A stretch of DNA of 64,000 nt from Kribbella qitaiheensis (GCF_014217565.1 NZ_CP043661.1:3596001-3660000); one strand, 5' to 3'. Positions 22,995-32,639 are shown, counted from the stretch's first letter. Notes: generated by a model from the sequence alone, not told the origin. A program made the numbers and translations.

Positions 22995-23609
22995 CTAGGC
23001 AGGTGCGTTCGGTTCTTGGGAGTAGTCGACCGTCATCGCGGGGCTTCCTACGGACGAGACCAGTGACCAGAGCGACAAGACCGCCATGCCCAGGTAGCAA
23101 GCAAGAGCAACGATTCGCCAGCTCAGCGAGCAATCTGCACCGAGCACGACCCACGCCGTAAATCCGCAGATCACGAAGCCCATGGTCGCGTAGCAGGTCC
23201 AGAGGAGTATCAGGAAAACGCCGCCGGCCTGGCTGGGGGCATTCAGCTTCCGGGCCTTTGTAGGGGCGTCTATCCGGGCTTGCAGAGTGACGCCGAGCGA
23301 GTCCTTCATCGACAGCCGAAGGCGTTTCGTGAGGAGAGCCTCGAACTCCTTGCACGCCGATGATTTCAGCACCGCGACATTGGCGATGAGCACGGCGAAG
23401 GTGACCAGTGACCAGAGCGGCAGCGGGAGAAAGAGCACAACGATCACCGGGATGCCGTCGGACGCGGCTTGGGTCAAAGCGAAAACGACCAAGCCCACGT
23501 ACGCGCTCGCAGCCCCGAAAAGCGCACCGTTGACGGTATTGAGCGCCTGCAGATCCTGCCGATCAGCCTGATAGACCGGCATCATCAAACCCAACTCATC
23601 ATCGTTCAT
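22995..23609 (-). CDS. four-helix membrane protein of unknown function
   Basis: 204 residues. Hydrophobic spans are at ~27-48 (LFGAASAYVGLVVFALTQA), ~54-80 (IPVIVVLFLPLPLWSLVTFA), ~128-152 (GGVFLILLWTCYATMGFVIC) and ~163-185 (IVALACYLGMAVLSLWSLVS), with a charged cytoplasmic loop between the second and third. The opening MNDDELGLMMPVYQADRQDL is hydrophilic. I do not recognise the family. It lies 7 bases upstream of the decayed STAND gene on the same strand. A membrane protein next to a STAND ATPase could be its effector or sensor, but that is only suggested by position. Confidence 0.7.
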   Translation of the reverse strand: MNDDELGLMMPVYQADRQDLQALNTVNGALFGAASAYVGLVVFALTQAASDGIPVIVVLFLPLPLWSLVTFAVLIANVAVLKSSACKEFEALLTKRLRLSMKDSLGVTLQARIDAPTKARKLNAPSQAGGVFLILLWTCYATMGFVICGFTAWVVLGADCSLSWRIVALACYLGMAVLSLWSLVSSVGSPAMTVDYSQEPNAPA

Positions 23610-23742
23610 CTGGCCCCCTCAGCGATCCTCGACCGCCTTCGCGAGGCCGGTTCTATCTGAGCCCGGCAGGCATGACGCCGTCAAGCCCAACCACCTGCGG
23701 GCGACCATGGGTCCCCGAGCGGGGACGGAGGCCGCGCGGGGA

Positions 23743-24673
23743 CTACTTCTTGCTGATCAGGGACCTGGCGAAGAATTGGAGGTTGGCGGGGCGTTCGGCC
23801 AGGCGGCGGACGAGGTAGCCGTACCAGTCTTCGCCGTAGGGGATGTAGATGCGCATGGTGTGGCCCTCGCCGGCGAGGCGGAGCTGCTCTTCGGGGCGGA
23901 TGCCGAAGAGCATCTGGTACTCGAACGAGCCCGGGCCGGCGGTTCGCGCGGTCGGCCAGGGAGCCGGCGATCGCGATCAGGCGCGGGTCGTGGGAGGCGA
24001 TCATCGGGTAGCCGGCGCCGTTCATCAGGACCTTCATCGCCCGGACGTACGCCTTGTCGACGGAGCGCTTGTCCTGGTACGCGACCGACTCGGGCTCCTT
24101 GTAGGCGCCCTTGCAGAGGCGGACCCGCGAACCGGTGGTGGCCAGGTCGCGGCAATCGCCCTCGGTACGGCGCAGATACGCCTGCAGCACGGCACCGGTC
24201 TCGGGGAAGTCCTGCCGGAGCTCGCGCAGGATGCCGAGGGTGGAGTCCGTGGTGGTGTGATCCTCCATGTCCAGCGTCACCGTGGTGCCGGCGTTGCGGG
24301 CCGCGTGGCAGATCGACCGGGCGTTCTCCAGGGCGATCTTCTCGCCGTCGCCGGGCAGCGCCTGGCCGACGGCCGACAGCTTCACCGAGACCTCGGCGTT
24401 CGCGGTCAGGCCGGCCGCGGACAGCTGCTTCAGCAGGGTCAGGTACGCATCGGCCGTCGCGGTGGCGGCGGCGACATCCGTGACGTCCTCGCCCAGGTGG
24501 TCGAGGGTGACGTGCAGGCCGTTGCTGACCAGCTTCTCGGTGGCCAGCACGGCCTCCGGAGCGGTCTCGCCGGCCACGAACCGGGCCACGATGCCATTCG
24601 AGACCGGCATCGCCGAGACGGCCTTCTTGATCTGGGGGCTGCGGGACACGCCCAGCAGGATTCGCCGAAGCAC
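23743..24673 (-). CDS. proline dehydrogenase (frameshifted by +1 near 23930)
   Basis: GTG 24673 has GAGGAGG upstream. The frame runs through the FAD-barrel landmarks [55 protein letters not shown] and [11 protein letters not shown] as far as ADRANRRPG. There an extra base in CCCGGG (23930-23935) throws it off. In the next frame the true end continues: [40 protein letters not shown] and LISKK, including the YxxRR substrate-binding helix. The total of 931 bases is one more than a normal 309-residue enzyme. It oxidises proline to P5C, opposite to proC. A sequence error is more likely than decay. Confidence 0.85.
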
Positions 24674-24931
24674 TTCGAGTTCCTCCTCGTTGCCCGTCCC
24701 GCCCGGCCCCTTGTGCCGGCGATGTTCCAGGGGTGTCTGCAGGCTACGCGCCTGGACCGAACGCTCCCTAATCGTGTGGCCCGGACCACACCAGTACGCC
24801 GACTGGTCCGGCCATCCAACCCGGCCCGCGCCCCACGCGCGGACTGGGCTGGTTCCCCATCGCCCCGTAAGTTGGGTGGGCAGGGCCGCCAAAGCGGGCG
24901 GCCTGGTCCCCGGTCAGGAGAGGATGCGGTA

Positions 24932-25972
24932 ATGCGGATCTTCAAGCGTCGCCGGACCACGGCCGCGCCGGCCGACGCGATCGGTGCGTTCTGGACCTGG
25001 TGGCGGCAGACCGGTGCCACCCAGATCGCCGCGGCGATCGCCGAGCGGGATCTGACCGCGGCCGGCGCCGTACTGTCCGAGCGGGTGCACAAGATCCACG
25101 AGAACCTCGACTGGGAGCTCAGCCTCGGCCTGCACGCCAAGCACGTCCTGATCGTCACCGCCGCGGGCGACCCCGGCACCCGCGCCATCGCCCGTCGCTG
25201 GCTGCGCGCAGCCCCGGTCTCGGACCAGCTCTGGGAGTACGCCGACATGCGCCGGCCGTCCCCGGATGGCGGTATCAAGTTCGACGGTATGCCGCTGGTC
25301 GCCATCGAGACCGCCCTCGTCACGATCGAGCCGGACCGCCGCGAAGCCGCTCTGCACGTCGAGGTGCACCACCCGACGTTCCCGGCACTGCCCGAGGAGC
25401 TCCGCCAGCGGGTCACCTTCCGGCTGCTCGACCTGGTTCTCGGCGAGGAGCTGGTCGAGACCTGGATCGGCGCGATCAGTACGGCGGTCGAGCCGCCCGC
25501 GAACGCGGTACCGATCTCTGAACTGCTTCCGGCAGTAGCTTCATTCGCCGCGGCGCACGTCGCCGAGGACGGTGGGCCGAGCTGGCGGTTGATGGAGGGC
25601 GAGACCCCCGCCGGGGATCGCCTGGTCGCGACCGCGATGGTCCCGCTCCGGTCGATCCAGATGCCGCACCTGGACACCCACGTCGCCGTCGAGGTCCCGT
25701 ACAAGGCCGCCCGCGAGGACGGGCTGCCCCAGGACGAGACGCTGAGCCATTTGCGCGACTTCGAGGACCACCTGTCCGACCGGCTCGGCGATTCGGGCCG
25801 GCTGCTCGCCCACGAGACGGCGGCCGGGTCGCGGATCCTGCACTACTACGTGGACGGGACCACGCCGGCGGCGGCCCAGTTGCAGGCCGCGATCACCGGC
25901 TGGCCGGACGGCCCCGTCACCCTCGCCGTCTCCACCGACGCCGGCTGGGAAGACGTCCGGCACCTCACCTAA
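24932..25972 (+). CDS. DUF695-like cytoplasmic protein
   Basis: 346 residues from ATG 24932 (MRIFKRRRTTAAPADAIGAF). No signal peptide or membrane segment. The N-terminal part FWTWWRQTGATQIAAAIAER and WELSLGLHAKHVLIVTAAGD, the middle LLDLVLGEELVETWIGAI and the end ILHYYVDGTTPAAAQLQAAI resemble the pattern of DUF695-containing proteins, whose role is unknown. The last ~130 residues (from LMEGETPAGDRLVATAMVPL) form the DUF695-like half. It is divergent from proline dehydrogenase with a 258-base gap that shows no other gene. The family call is tentative; a profile search would settle it. Confidence 0.65.
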   Translation: MRIFKRRRTTAAPADAIGAFWTWWRQTGATQIAAAIAERDLTAAGAVLSERVHKIHENLDWELSLGLHAKHVLIVTAAGDPGTRAIARRWLRAAPVSDQLWEYADMRRPSPDGGIKFDGMPLVAIETALVTIEPDRREAALHVEVHHPTFPALPEELRQRVTFRLLDLVLGEELVETWIGAISTAVEPPANAVPISELLPAVASFAAAHVAEDGGPSWRLMEGETPAGDRLVATAMVPLRSIQMPHLDTHVAVEVPYKAAREDGLPQDETLSHLRDFEDHLSDRLGDSGRLLAHETAAGSRILHYYVDGTTPAAAQLQAAITGWPDGPVTLAVSTDAGWEDVRHLT

Positions 25973-25979
25973 AGGCCGA

Positions 25980-26718
25980 CTAGGCCGTACGGCGTTTCAG
26001 CGTGGCCGCACCGAGCACAAGCGCGCCGACGATGAACGCGGCGACGACCAGCGCGTCGGTACCAGCACCGGACCCGAATCCGTTGCCCCCGGCAACTCCG
26101 ACGACCGCGTCCACGGCGTACGAGAGTGGCAGCACGTCACTGACAGCATGCAGTACGCCGGGAAGCTGGTCGCGGGGCAGCAGCAACCCGCAAAGCAGGA
26201 GCTGCGGGATCATCACGGCCGGCATCATCTGGACCGCCTGGAACTCGGTAGCTGCGAACGCGCTCGCGAACAGACCCAGCGCAGTACCGAGAACTCCGTC
26301 CAGGACAGCGACCACACCGAGCTGCCACGCGGATCCCTGGATGTCGAGGTCGAGCGCGTAGAGCGAGATCGACACCACCACAACCGCTTGGACCACGGCG
26401 ATCAGCGCGAAGGCCAGCGCGTACCCGAGCAGGAAGTCCAGTTTGCCCATCGGCAGCGTGAACAACCGCGGCAGCGTGCCACTGGTCCGTTCCCGCAGAG
26501 TGGCCACCGACGTCACGATGAACATGATGATCGCCGGGAACACCGCCAGCAGCGGCCCGCCGACCCGGTCGAACGTGGTCGGCGACTTGTCGAACATCCA
26601 CCACATCAAGGTGATCAGCAAGGCCGGCATTACGATCAGCATCGCCACGGTCCGGTGGTCCCGGCGCAGTTGTGCCAGCACCCGGGCCCGCCATCGCGAA
26701 CGTCACGCGCGGGGTCAT
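25980..26718 (-). CDS. ABC-2 type transporter permease (frameshifted by +1 near 26684)
   Basis: ATG 26718 overlaps the ATPase stop as ATGA. The first ten codons read MTPRVTFAMA; an extra base in GGGCCC (26684-26689) then separates them from the body ARVLAQLRRDHRTVAMLIVM, which could also be started at GTG 26681. Six hydrophobic segments follow (for example FPAIIMFIVTSVATL, LGYALAFALIAVVQAVVVVS, LGVVAVLDGVLGTALGLFAS, QLLLCGLLLPRDQLPGVLHA), with the conserved RERTSGTLPRLFTLPMGKLD coupling stretch. With its ATPase it forms an exporter, probably of a drug, lipid or natural product. Downstream ends 8 bases from the convergent DUF695-like gene. Confidence 0.87.
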
Positions 26719-27437
26719 CGCGCACCTGCTTTCCGGTCGATCAGCGTAAGGAAAGCCTGCTCGATGTCGTCCGTTCCGACCGACTGGAGCAGCGCGTCAG
26801 GAGTCTCGTCCGCGAGCAGATCGCCCTCGCGCATCAGCAGCAGCCGGTCGCAGCGGACGGCCTCGTCCATCACGTGGCTGGACACCAGCAGCGTCGCGCC
26901 GTCGTCCGCGAGCCGGTGGAAAAGCTCCCAGAGGTCGCGCCGGAGCACTGGATCCAGCCCGACGGTCGGCTCGTCCAGAACGAGCAACTCCGGGTTACCC
27001 AGCAGCGCGGCCGCGAGTGAGACGCGGGACCGCTGGCCGCCGGACAGCCGATCCACCCGTGCGTCGGTATGGCTGCGCAGGTCGACCGCCTCGATCACCC
27101 GGTCGACATCGTCGGAGGAGATACCGAGGACGGCGGCGAAGAAGCGGAGGTTCTCGGTCACGGTGAGATCGCCGTACACGCTGGGCTCCTGCGTGACATA
27201 GCCGATCCGGCCCCGCAGCTTGGCCGCACCGGCAGGCAGGCCGAGCACCTCGACAGACCCCGTGACCTTCGCCTGCAGCCCCACGATCGCCCGGATCAAC
27301 GTGGTCTTGCCGCACCCCGAAGGCCCCAGCAACCCGGTCACGGACCCGGCGGCGAGGTCGAAACCCACCCCGTGCAGGACTTCCCGATCTCCCCGCACCA
27401 CGACCACGTCGCGACACGTCACCGCGTTTTTCATCAT
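26715..27437 (-). CDS. ABC transporter ATP-binding protein
   Basis: 240 residues. Walker A GLLGPSGCGKTTLIRAIVGL, Q-loop YVTQEP, signature RLSGGQRSRVSLAAALLGNP, Walker B LLVLDEPTVGLDP and H-loop VSSHVMDEA are all intact. It energises the permease encoded after it (ATGA overlap). ATG 27437 has no ribosome site, but TAAATT ends 6 bases before it, so a leaderless promoter is likely. That promoter overlaps the palindrome 27430-27445. Encoded 48 bases after tetR on the same strand, so the pair is probably a regulator and its exporter. Confidence 0.95.
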   Translation of the reverse strand: MMKNAVTCRDVVVVRGDREVLHGVGFDLAAGSVTGLLGPSGCGKTTLIRAIVGLQAKVTGSVEVLGLPAGAAKLRGRIGYVTQEPSVYGDLTVTENLRFFAAVLGISSDDVDRVIEAVDLRSHTDARVDRLSGGQRSRVSLAAALLGNPELLVLDEPTVGLDPVLRRDLWELFHRLADDGATLLVSSHVMDEAVRCDRLLLMREGDLLADETPDALLQSVGTDDIEQAFLTLIDRKAGAR

Positions 27438-27445
27438 CTGATGAA
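27430..27445. promoter_or_regulatory. candidate TetR operator over the ABC ATPase start
   Basis: TTCATCA and TGATGAA flank a 2-base TC centre, a perfect 7+7 inverted repeat. It covers both candidate ATG codons of the ATPase gene and touches the -10 box TAAATT (27444-27449, minus strand). Binding there would block a leaderless transcript outright. A second small palindrome, GTACGACGTAC, lies just upstream. Confidence 0.55.
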
Positions 27446-27485
27446 TTTAGCGTGTACGACGTACTTCGGCAAGCGCCCGAGTCGC

Positions 27486-28124
27486 TCAGGCGGTGAGGTA
27501 GTGCTGGACGACGGGAGCGACCCGGTCGATCAACTCGGCGACCGGCGCGGAGGCGACCGGTTCGAGATCGACCAGGTAGCGGGTCAGGGCCAGGCCGATG
27601 AGCTGGGTGGCGACCAGCGAGACCCGGAGCCGGGCGTCCGGGACGCCGAGCGCGTCCGAGACCGGGCCGATGATCATCTCGGTGATGCCTTCGCGCATCA
27701 GCCGGGCGACATCCTCGCTGGTGACCACGCTGCGCATGATCGCCTTCATCCGCTGCTGGCCGTCGGGAGACTCCCAGACACCGAGGAAGGTGGTCAGGAT
27801 GCGGCGGCCCAGTTCGTCGCGGGGGCCGGACAGGATCACCGCCGCGATCTGGCGCGGGTCGACGGGGAGCGCCATCGACTCGATGAAGAGTTCGTCCTTG
27901 CTGTCGAAATAGTGGTGCACGAGCGCCGCGTCGACACCCGCCTCGCGGGCTACCGCGCGCATCGAAGTACCGGCGAACCCCTTGCCCGCAAAGGATTCCC
28001 GGGCTGCCCGGAGAATCTCACCCCGGGTGTCCGGACCGCCCGGCCGGCGCCCGGGAGCACGGCTCGGCGGATCGGCCCGGCCGCGGCCCGCGGTACCGGC
28101 CTTGCGGCTTGCCGGACCGCTCAC
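27486..28124 (-). CDS. TetR family transcriptional regulator
   Basis: 212 residues from GTG 28124, overlapping the isomerase stop as GTGA. A basic, disordered stretch of ~40 residues precedes the [43 protein letters not shown] and FDSKDELF. The C-terminal ligand/dimer domain includes [20 protein letters not shown] and [20 protein letters not shown], as in the Tet_R_C_17-like group common in actinobacteria. It probably represses the ABC exporter encoded 48 bases downstream, through the palindrome on that start. The ligand is likely an exported compound but is unknown. Confidence 0.9.
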   Translation of the reverse strand: MSGPASRKAGTAGRGRADPPSRAPGRRPGGPDTRGEILRAARESFAGKGFAGTSMRAVAREAGVDAALVHHYFDSKDELFIESMALPVDPRQIAAVILSGPRDELGRRILTTFLGVWESPDGQQRMKAIMRSVVTSEDVARLMREGITEMIIGPVSDALGVPDARLRVSLVATQLIGLALTRYLVDLEPVASAPVAELIDRVAPVVQHYLTA

Positions 28125-28987
28125 GGGGTCAGCTCCGACACCTCTCCGTCGCTGGTGACGGCGAAGGCCGACCGGCGAGGAACCGTGTCGGCGGTCCGGA
28201 CGAAGTGCTTGCGGGTGAACTCCAGCGACTCGACCAGATCGATCTCGCGCTCGGACCGGCTGGAGCACCGGCGGGTGTTGATCTCGATGATGATGTGGCC
28301 GCGGAAGTCGTTGTCGGCCAGCCCGTTCAGCAGATCGGCCGCGCGCTGGGTGCCGCGACCGGGGACCAGGTGCTCGTCCTTGGCAGAGCCGGTGCCGTCG
28401 GTGAGGTGCACGTGCTTGAGGGTGCTGCCCATCGTCGCGGCCAGCTCGACACAGTCCTGCTCGGCGGTCGAGGAGTGGGACAGGTCGAGCGTGGTGTGCG
28501 CGTAGGTCTGCTCGGTCGGGTCCCAGCTCGGCGCGTAGGCCTGCAGCCCCTTGCCGGGCGCGCGCCACGGGTACATGTTCTCGACCGCGAAGATGACGCC
28601 GGTCTCCGCCTCCAGCCGGGCGATCCCCTCGACGAAACCGCGGGCGTAGTCGCGCTGCCAGCGGAATGGCGGGTGCACGACGACGACGTCGGCGCCGAGA
28701 TCCTTGGCCGCCTCCGCACTGCGCTCCAGCTTCTCCCACGGGTCGGTCCCCCAGACCCGCTGGGTGATCAGCAGGCACGGCGCGTGGATCGCGATCACCG
28801 GCAGGTGGTGGTAGTCGACCAGCCGCTTCACCGCGTCGATCTGGGTGCTGAGCGGGTCGATCCCGACCATCAGCTCGACCCCGTCGTAGCCGAGCCGGGC
28901 GGCCAGCTCGAAGCAGCTGGCGGTCGACTCGGGATAGACGGAGGCCGTGGACAGGCCGATCTTCGCGGCGGTCTTGCGGGAGTTCAT
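28121..28987 (-). CDS. sugar phosphate isomerase/epimerase (TIM barrel, Rv0498-like)
   Basis: 288 residues. [20 protein letters not shown] opens the xylose-isomerase-like barrel; [83 protein letters not shown] and LKHVHLTDG place His, Glu and Asp metal ligands on successive strands. Members isomerise sugars, hydroxypyruvate or inositol derivatives; none is assigned to this group. Encoded 31 bases after ppx and overlapping tetR. In M. tuberculosis the equivalent Rv0498 sits between ppx1 (Rv0496) and proC, so the gene belongs to the conserved cluster. Confidence 0.85.
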   Translation of the reverse strand: MNSRKTAAKIGLSTASVYPESTASCFELAARLGYDGVELMVGIDPLSTQIDAVKRLVDYHHLPVIAIHAPCLLITQRVWGTDPWEKLERSAEAAKDLGADVVVVHPPFRWQRDYARGFVEGIARLEAETGVIFAVENMYPWRAPGKGLQAYAPSWDPTEQTYAHTTLDLSHSSTAEQDCVELAATMGSTLKHVHLTDGTGSAKDEHLVPGRGTQRAADLLNGLADNDFRGHIIIEINTRRCSSRSEREIDLVESLEFTRKHFVRTADTVPRRSAFAVTSDGEVSELTP

Positions 28988-29018
28988 CGCACTACGCTTT
29001 CGAGGTTGTCATCGAGGG

Positions 29019-29952
29019 TCATCGGGGTTGCAACTGGTCCAGACGGGACAGGATCACGCCTTCCCGCAGAGCCCACGGACAGACCTCGAGCGAGGTCAGG
29101 TCGAACAGATCCATCACGGCATCCGCGACCAGCGCGCCGGCGACCAACTGGGTGGACCGGCCGGCCGAGACCGCGGGCAGCGCGGGCCCGCTCGGCGGCG
29201 GTCATCTTGATCAGCTTGGGCATCCACTCGGCCAGGTCGTCGCGGTCCAGCGAGCGCGGCACGTACGGGCCGTCGTCCGACGGAGCGGCACCGCAGATCC
29301 TGGCCAGCGACCGGAACGTCTTGCTGGTCGCCACCGCCCGCTGCGGCTTACCTGCTCGCAGTACGTCGCCTGCCACGGCCGCCATCTCGACCCGGATCCG
29401 CTTCCGCAGCGCCCGTACTTCGTCCTTGTCCGGCGGGTCCGCGGTCAGCGACTCGCGAGTCAGCCGGCCCGCACCGAGCGGCACCGACACGGCGACCGTC
29501 GGCTCCTCGTCGGACCCGGCCGCGATCTCCAGCGACCCACCGCCGATGTCGAACACGGCCAGCCGGCCCGACGACCAGCCGAACCAGCGTCGTACGGCGA
29601 GGAAGGTCAGCCGTGCCTCGTCCTGCCCGGTCAGGACCTGCAGGTCCAGCTTGGTCTGTTCGCGGACCCGGTCCAGCACCTTCTCGCCGTTCGGAGCCTC
29701 GCGGAGCGCCGAGGTCGCGAACGCGAGTACGGACTCGCAGCCCTTGTCCTCGGCGAGCTCGGCCGCCTCGGAGATGAACGAGACCAGCTCGTCGGCTCCG
29801 GACTGCGCGATCCGGCCGTCCTTCTCGAGGTGCTCGGCGAGCCGCAGTTCGGTCTTGTGCGAGTACGCCGGCAGTGGCGCGGCACCACGGTGCGCGTCCA
29901 CCACCAGCAGGTGGACGGTGTTGGATCCCACGTCGAGTACGCCGAGCCGCAT
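29019..29952 (-). CDS. Ppx/GppA family phosphatase (frameshifted by +1 near 29182)
   Basis: ATG 29952 has GGAGGG close before it. [20 protein letters not shown] is the first phosphate-binding loop and [20 protein letters not shown] the second of the ASKHA fold; [13 protein letters not shown] is the region between them. The frame fails at GAGCGGGCCCGCG (29182-29187). After removing one base it continues with [20 protein letters not shown] and [15 protein letters not shown] to a stop at 29019. Total length is 3n+1. Ppx/GppA enzymes hydrolyse polyphosphate or pppGpp; the single-domain mycobacterial counterpart Rv0496 is an exopolyphosphatase. Head gene of the conserved cluster with the isomerase and proC. 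Confidence 0.9.
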
Positions 29953-30098
29953 ACCCTCCACGCTACTGGACTCCTGGTGTTCACCTGCCCGGCCCGCGGT
30001 GGTCCTGTCCCAGAATTGACCCCGCACCGCCCTTGTCCGGCAATCGCAGTACCGGCCGGGATGATCGCGTATCACTGCGGAGGACGTACGCTTTCCGG

Positions 30099-30845
30099 GT
30101 GCCTGAGGTATCTCTCGATTTCCCCCGTGCCTTTGTCGAGTTCGTCGATCCGGAAGACCCTGATCAGGTGTTCCGTTGTGACCTGACCTGGCTGGCGTCC
30201 AACTGGACCTGCATCTTCGGCGGTGGCTGTCGCGGCATCTACAAGGGCCGCCCGAACGACGGCTGCTGCACCCTTGGCGCGCACTTCTCCGACGAGGACG
30301 ACGAGTTGCGGGTGAAGGGCTACGTCAAGCAGCTCGGCAAGGACGACTGGCAGTTCCGCAAGGAAGGCAAGACGAACGGCTGGGTCGAGACCGACGACGA
30401 CGGCGACCGCAAGACCCGGGTCTGGGAAGGAGCCTGCATCTTCCTGAACCGGCCGGACTTCCCCGCCGGTGGCGGCTGCGCGCTGCACGGGCTCGCACTC
30501 AAGCAGGGCGTGCACTTCGTCGAGACCAAGCCGGATGTCTGCTGGCAGTTACCGATCCGGCGGACGTTCCGCGAGGTCGAGCGGCCGGACGGTACGACGT
30601 ACACCGAGGTCGGGATCGGTGAGTACGACCGGCGCGGCTGGGGTCCGGGCGGGCACGACCTGGACTGGTACTGCACCGGCAACACCGAGGCGCACATCGG
30701 CGTCGAGGCGGTCTTCGAGTCGAGCAAGGTCGAGCTGCAGACCCTGATGGGGCTGAAGGCGTACGAGATCCTTGCGGACCTGTGCCGCCAGCGCCTCGAG
30801 TCGGCCAAGCAACTGCTTCCCCACCCCGCCTCGAAGTTGTCCTAG
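30099..30845 (+). CDS. conserved actinobacterial Cys-rich protein of unknown function
   Basis: 248 residues from GTG 30099. TACGCT lies 6 bases before it, so the mRNA is probably leaderless. The N-terminal half has a compact Cys cluster, [20 protein letters not shown] and [11 protein letters not shown], then [11 protein letters not shown] and [11 protein letters not shown]: about eight Cys/His that could bind Fe or Zn, like a YkgJ-type cluster but with different spacing. The C-terminal half includes [20 protein letters not shown] and [18 protein letters not shown]. Soluble, no signal. The gene is divergent from ppx, and its stop overlaps that of the convergent epimerase gene (CTAG). Function unknown. 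Confidence 0.75.
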   Translation: MPEVSLDFPRAFVEFVDPEDPDQVFRCDLTWLASNWTCIFGGGCRGIYKGRPNDGCCTLGAHFSDEDDELRVKGYVKQLGKDDWQFRKEGKTNGWVETDDDGDRKTRVWEGACIFLNRPDFPAGGGCALHGLALKQGVHFVETKPDVCWQLPIRRTFREVERPDGTTYTEVGIGEYDRRGWGPGGHDLDWYCTGNTEAHIGVEAVFESSKVELQTLMGLKAYEILADLCRQRLESAKQLLPHPASKLS

Positions 30846-31791
30846 ACCTTGTTGTTGGCGACCAGCCAGCCGAGTGCGTCGAGGGCGGTCTCCAGTGGGG
30901 AGTAGCGCGGCCGGAAGCCGAGTAGCCGACCGGCCTTCTCCATCGAGCAGTGGGGGCTGTGCGCGATGTGGTCGTGGGTTGCTGCGGCGGCACCTTCGGA
31001 CACCGTCGCGACCCACTCGTCCCACGGCAGGAAGGTGAGGTTCGGCTGCTTGCCGAACCAGGGCCCGCCACGCCCTCGGCGTACCCGCGGAGTGTCATCG
31101 CACCGTCGGCGACCGCGTGGAAGCTCTCGCCGATCGCGACGGAGCGATTCGCCAGCGCGGCGAGGAAGACTCCGGCGACGTCGGCCGCGTGGACGTGCTG
31201 GACGGTCTCGAGGCCGAGGTTGGGCAGTGCCAGCTCGGTGCCGTCGGCAAGCTTCCGGAAGACGCCGGGATCGAAATTGCCGGCTGGATTGACGGGCACC
31301 CAGCCGGGTCCGCTGATGTGTCCTGGATGAACGATCGTCACGGGTAGTCCGTCGCGATGTGCCTTGGCCAACAGGTAGCGCTCGATCGCCGCCTTGCGGA
31401 TGCCGTAGTCGCCGAAGGGGTGTCGCGGGGCGTCCTCGCGGGTCGGCACCATGGCGCTCGGGCCGTGCACCCAGATCGTGCCGCAGTGCAGCAGGTGCCC
31501 GACCTCGCTCTGAAGCGCCTCCGCGAGCTGCCGGGCGCTGTCCTCGGTGAAGCAGATCAGGTCGATCACAACATCCGCCCGCAGGTCCCGGACCCGCTTC
31601 CCGAAGCTGCCCGCGGCATCCTCGGCCTCACGATCCACCCGCTGCAACTCCACCTGCTGCCAGGCCCCGTCCTCCTGGTACGGCGCCCGCTCACCCCGAC
31701 TGAGCACAACCACCTCATGCCCCCGCCGCACAAGCGCCGGGACCAGAGAAGTGCCGATATGACCAGTCCCACCGATGACCACAATGCGCAT
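30842..31791 (-). CDS. NAD-dependent epimerase/dehydratase (frameshifted near 31062)
   Basis: ATG 31791. [20 protein letters not shown] is the Rossmann start; [31 protein letters not shown] and [20 protein letters not shown] are typical of the atypical/extended SDR family used on nucleotide sugars or flavonoid-type substrates. The active-site Tyr-Lys may be [14 protein letters not shown]. At GTGGCGGGCCCTGG (31062-31067) the frame is lost; with two bases removed (GGCC for GGGCCC) it continues [20 protein letters not shown] to GWLVANNKV. Total length is 3n+2. The ending is convergent with the Cys-rich gene and shares a CTAG stop. Confidence 0.85.
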
Positions 31792-31843
31792 GATGTCGAG
31801 CCTAGACCTGCCCAAACACAGCCCACCTCAATCGCGCTCTTTT

Positions 31844-31940
31844 CTCCCCGCCCCGAGCGGAGCGAGGGTGGCTCTCACTCCCCGCCCCGAGCGGAGCGAG
31901 AGCGGCCCTCACTCCCCGCCCCGAGCGGAGCGAGGGGCGG
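31844..31940. repeat. 34-bp tandem repeat, three copies
   Basis: CTCCCCGCCCCGAGCGGAGC followed by GAG begins at 31844, 31878 and 31912, exactly 34 bases apart; the 10-11 bases between vary slightly (GGTGGCTCTCA, AGCGGCCCTCA). Each unit can fold on CGAGCGGAGCG, and the third closes as CCGCCCC/GGGGCGG. It fills the gap between the divergent epimerase and VOC genes. No coding role; slippage-prone or a protein-binding array. Confidence 0.8.
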
Positions 31941-31997
31941 TTAGGGTGCCCTTTGTCGACACCCCGGCGACAACAACTGTCGGTGGCGGGGACCAGA

Positions 31998-32639
31998 ATG
32001 ACCTGCATGCGCTTGGATCATCTTTCATATGCGGCCGGTCCCGACGGGTATCAGGCGACGGTCGACCGGCTGTCCGCCGCGCTCGGCGCCGAGTTCGTCG
32101 ACGGCGGCGTGCACCCGCGTTTCGGCACCGTGAATCACATCCTCCCGCTCGAAGGTGACCGCTACATCGAGGTCGTCGACGTGCTCGATCACCCGGCCTC
32201 CGACAAGGCGCCGTTCGGCCAGGCCGTCCGCGCCCGCAAGGAGGTCGGCGGCGGCTGGCTCGGCTGGGTGGTGGCGGTTCGCGACATGCAGCGGATGGAG
32301 CAGCGACTCGGCCGCGAGTCCGTCCCGGGCAACCGGCACCGGCCGGACGGCGTCAACCTCACCTGGCGGCAGATCGGCGTCAAGGGCCTGATCTCCGACC
32401 CGCAACTGCCGTTCTTCATCCACTGGGACGACCTGACCCAGCATCCGTCGAACGGCGGCAAGGGCGTCAAGCTCACCGCGCTGGAGATCGCCGGCGACCC
32501 GGCCCGGGTGACCGAGTGGATCGGCCACCCGGCGGACCACCTGCTCGACGACCTGGACGTCGCCTGGGTCGGCCCGAACGGCCAGCCCGGCCTGGTCGCC
32601 GCCGTCTTCCAGACCCCCCAGGGCATCGTTCGGCTGTGA
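31998..32639 (+). CDS. VOC (glyoxalase-like) family protein
   Basis: 213 residues from ATG 31998 with GGGGA 6 bases upstream; ATG 32007 is the alternative. MRLDHLSYAAGPDGYQATVD opens the first beta-alpha-beta-beta-beta unit; PRFGTVNHILPLEGDRYIEV carries His and Glu ligands. The C-terminal half (PFFIHWDDLTQHPSNG, LTALEIAGDPARVTEWIG) is a second unit. It matches the Glyoxalase-like domain group (PF13468 type). The metal-dependent reaction is unknown. The stop overlaps the GTG of the peptidase E gene (GTGA), so the two are coupled. Confidence 0.85.
   Translation: MTCMRLDHLSYAAGPDGYQATVDRLSAALGAEFVDGGVHPRFGTVNHILPLEGDRYIEVVDVLDHPASDKAPFGQAVRARKEVGGGWLGWVVAVRDMQRMEQRLGRESVPGNRHRPDGVNLTWRQIGVKGLISDPQLPFFIHWDDLTQHPSNGGKGVKLTALEIAGDPARVTEWIGHPADHLLDDLDVAWVGPNGQPGLVAAVFQTPQGIVRL

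Noticed and set aside
27486..28778. A 430-codon regulator fusion
   Set aside because: The upstream part is an antisense-like shadow of the isomerase in another frame; the GTGA overlap at 28121-28124 gives the true TetR start.
31844..31940. CRISPR array
   Set aside because: Only three units, 10-11 bp spacers that are near-identical, and no cas genes.
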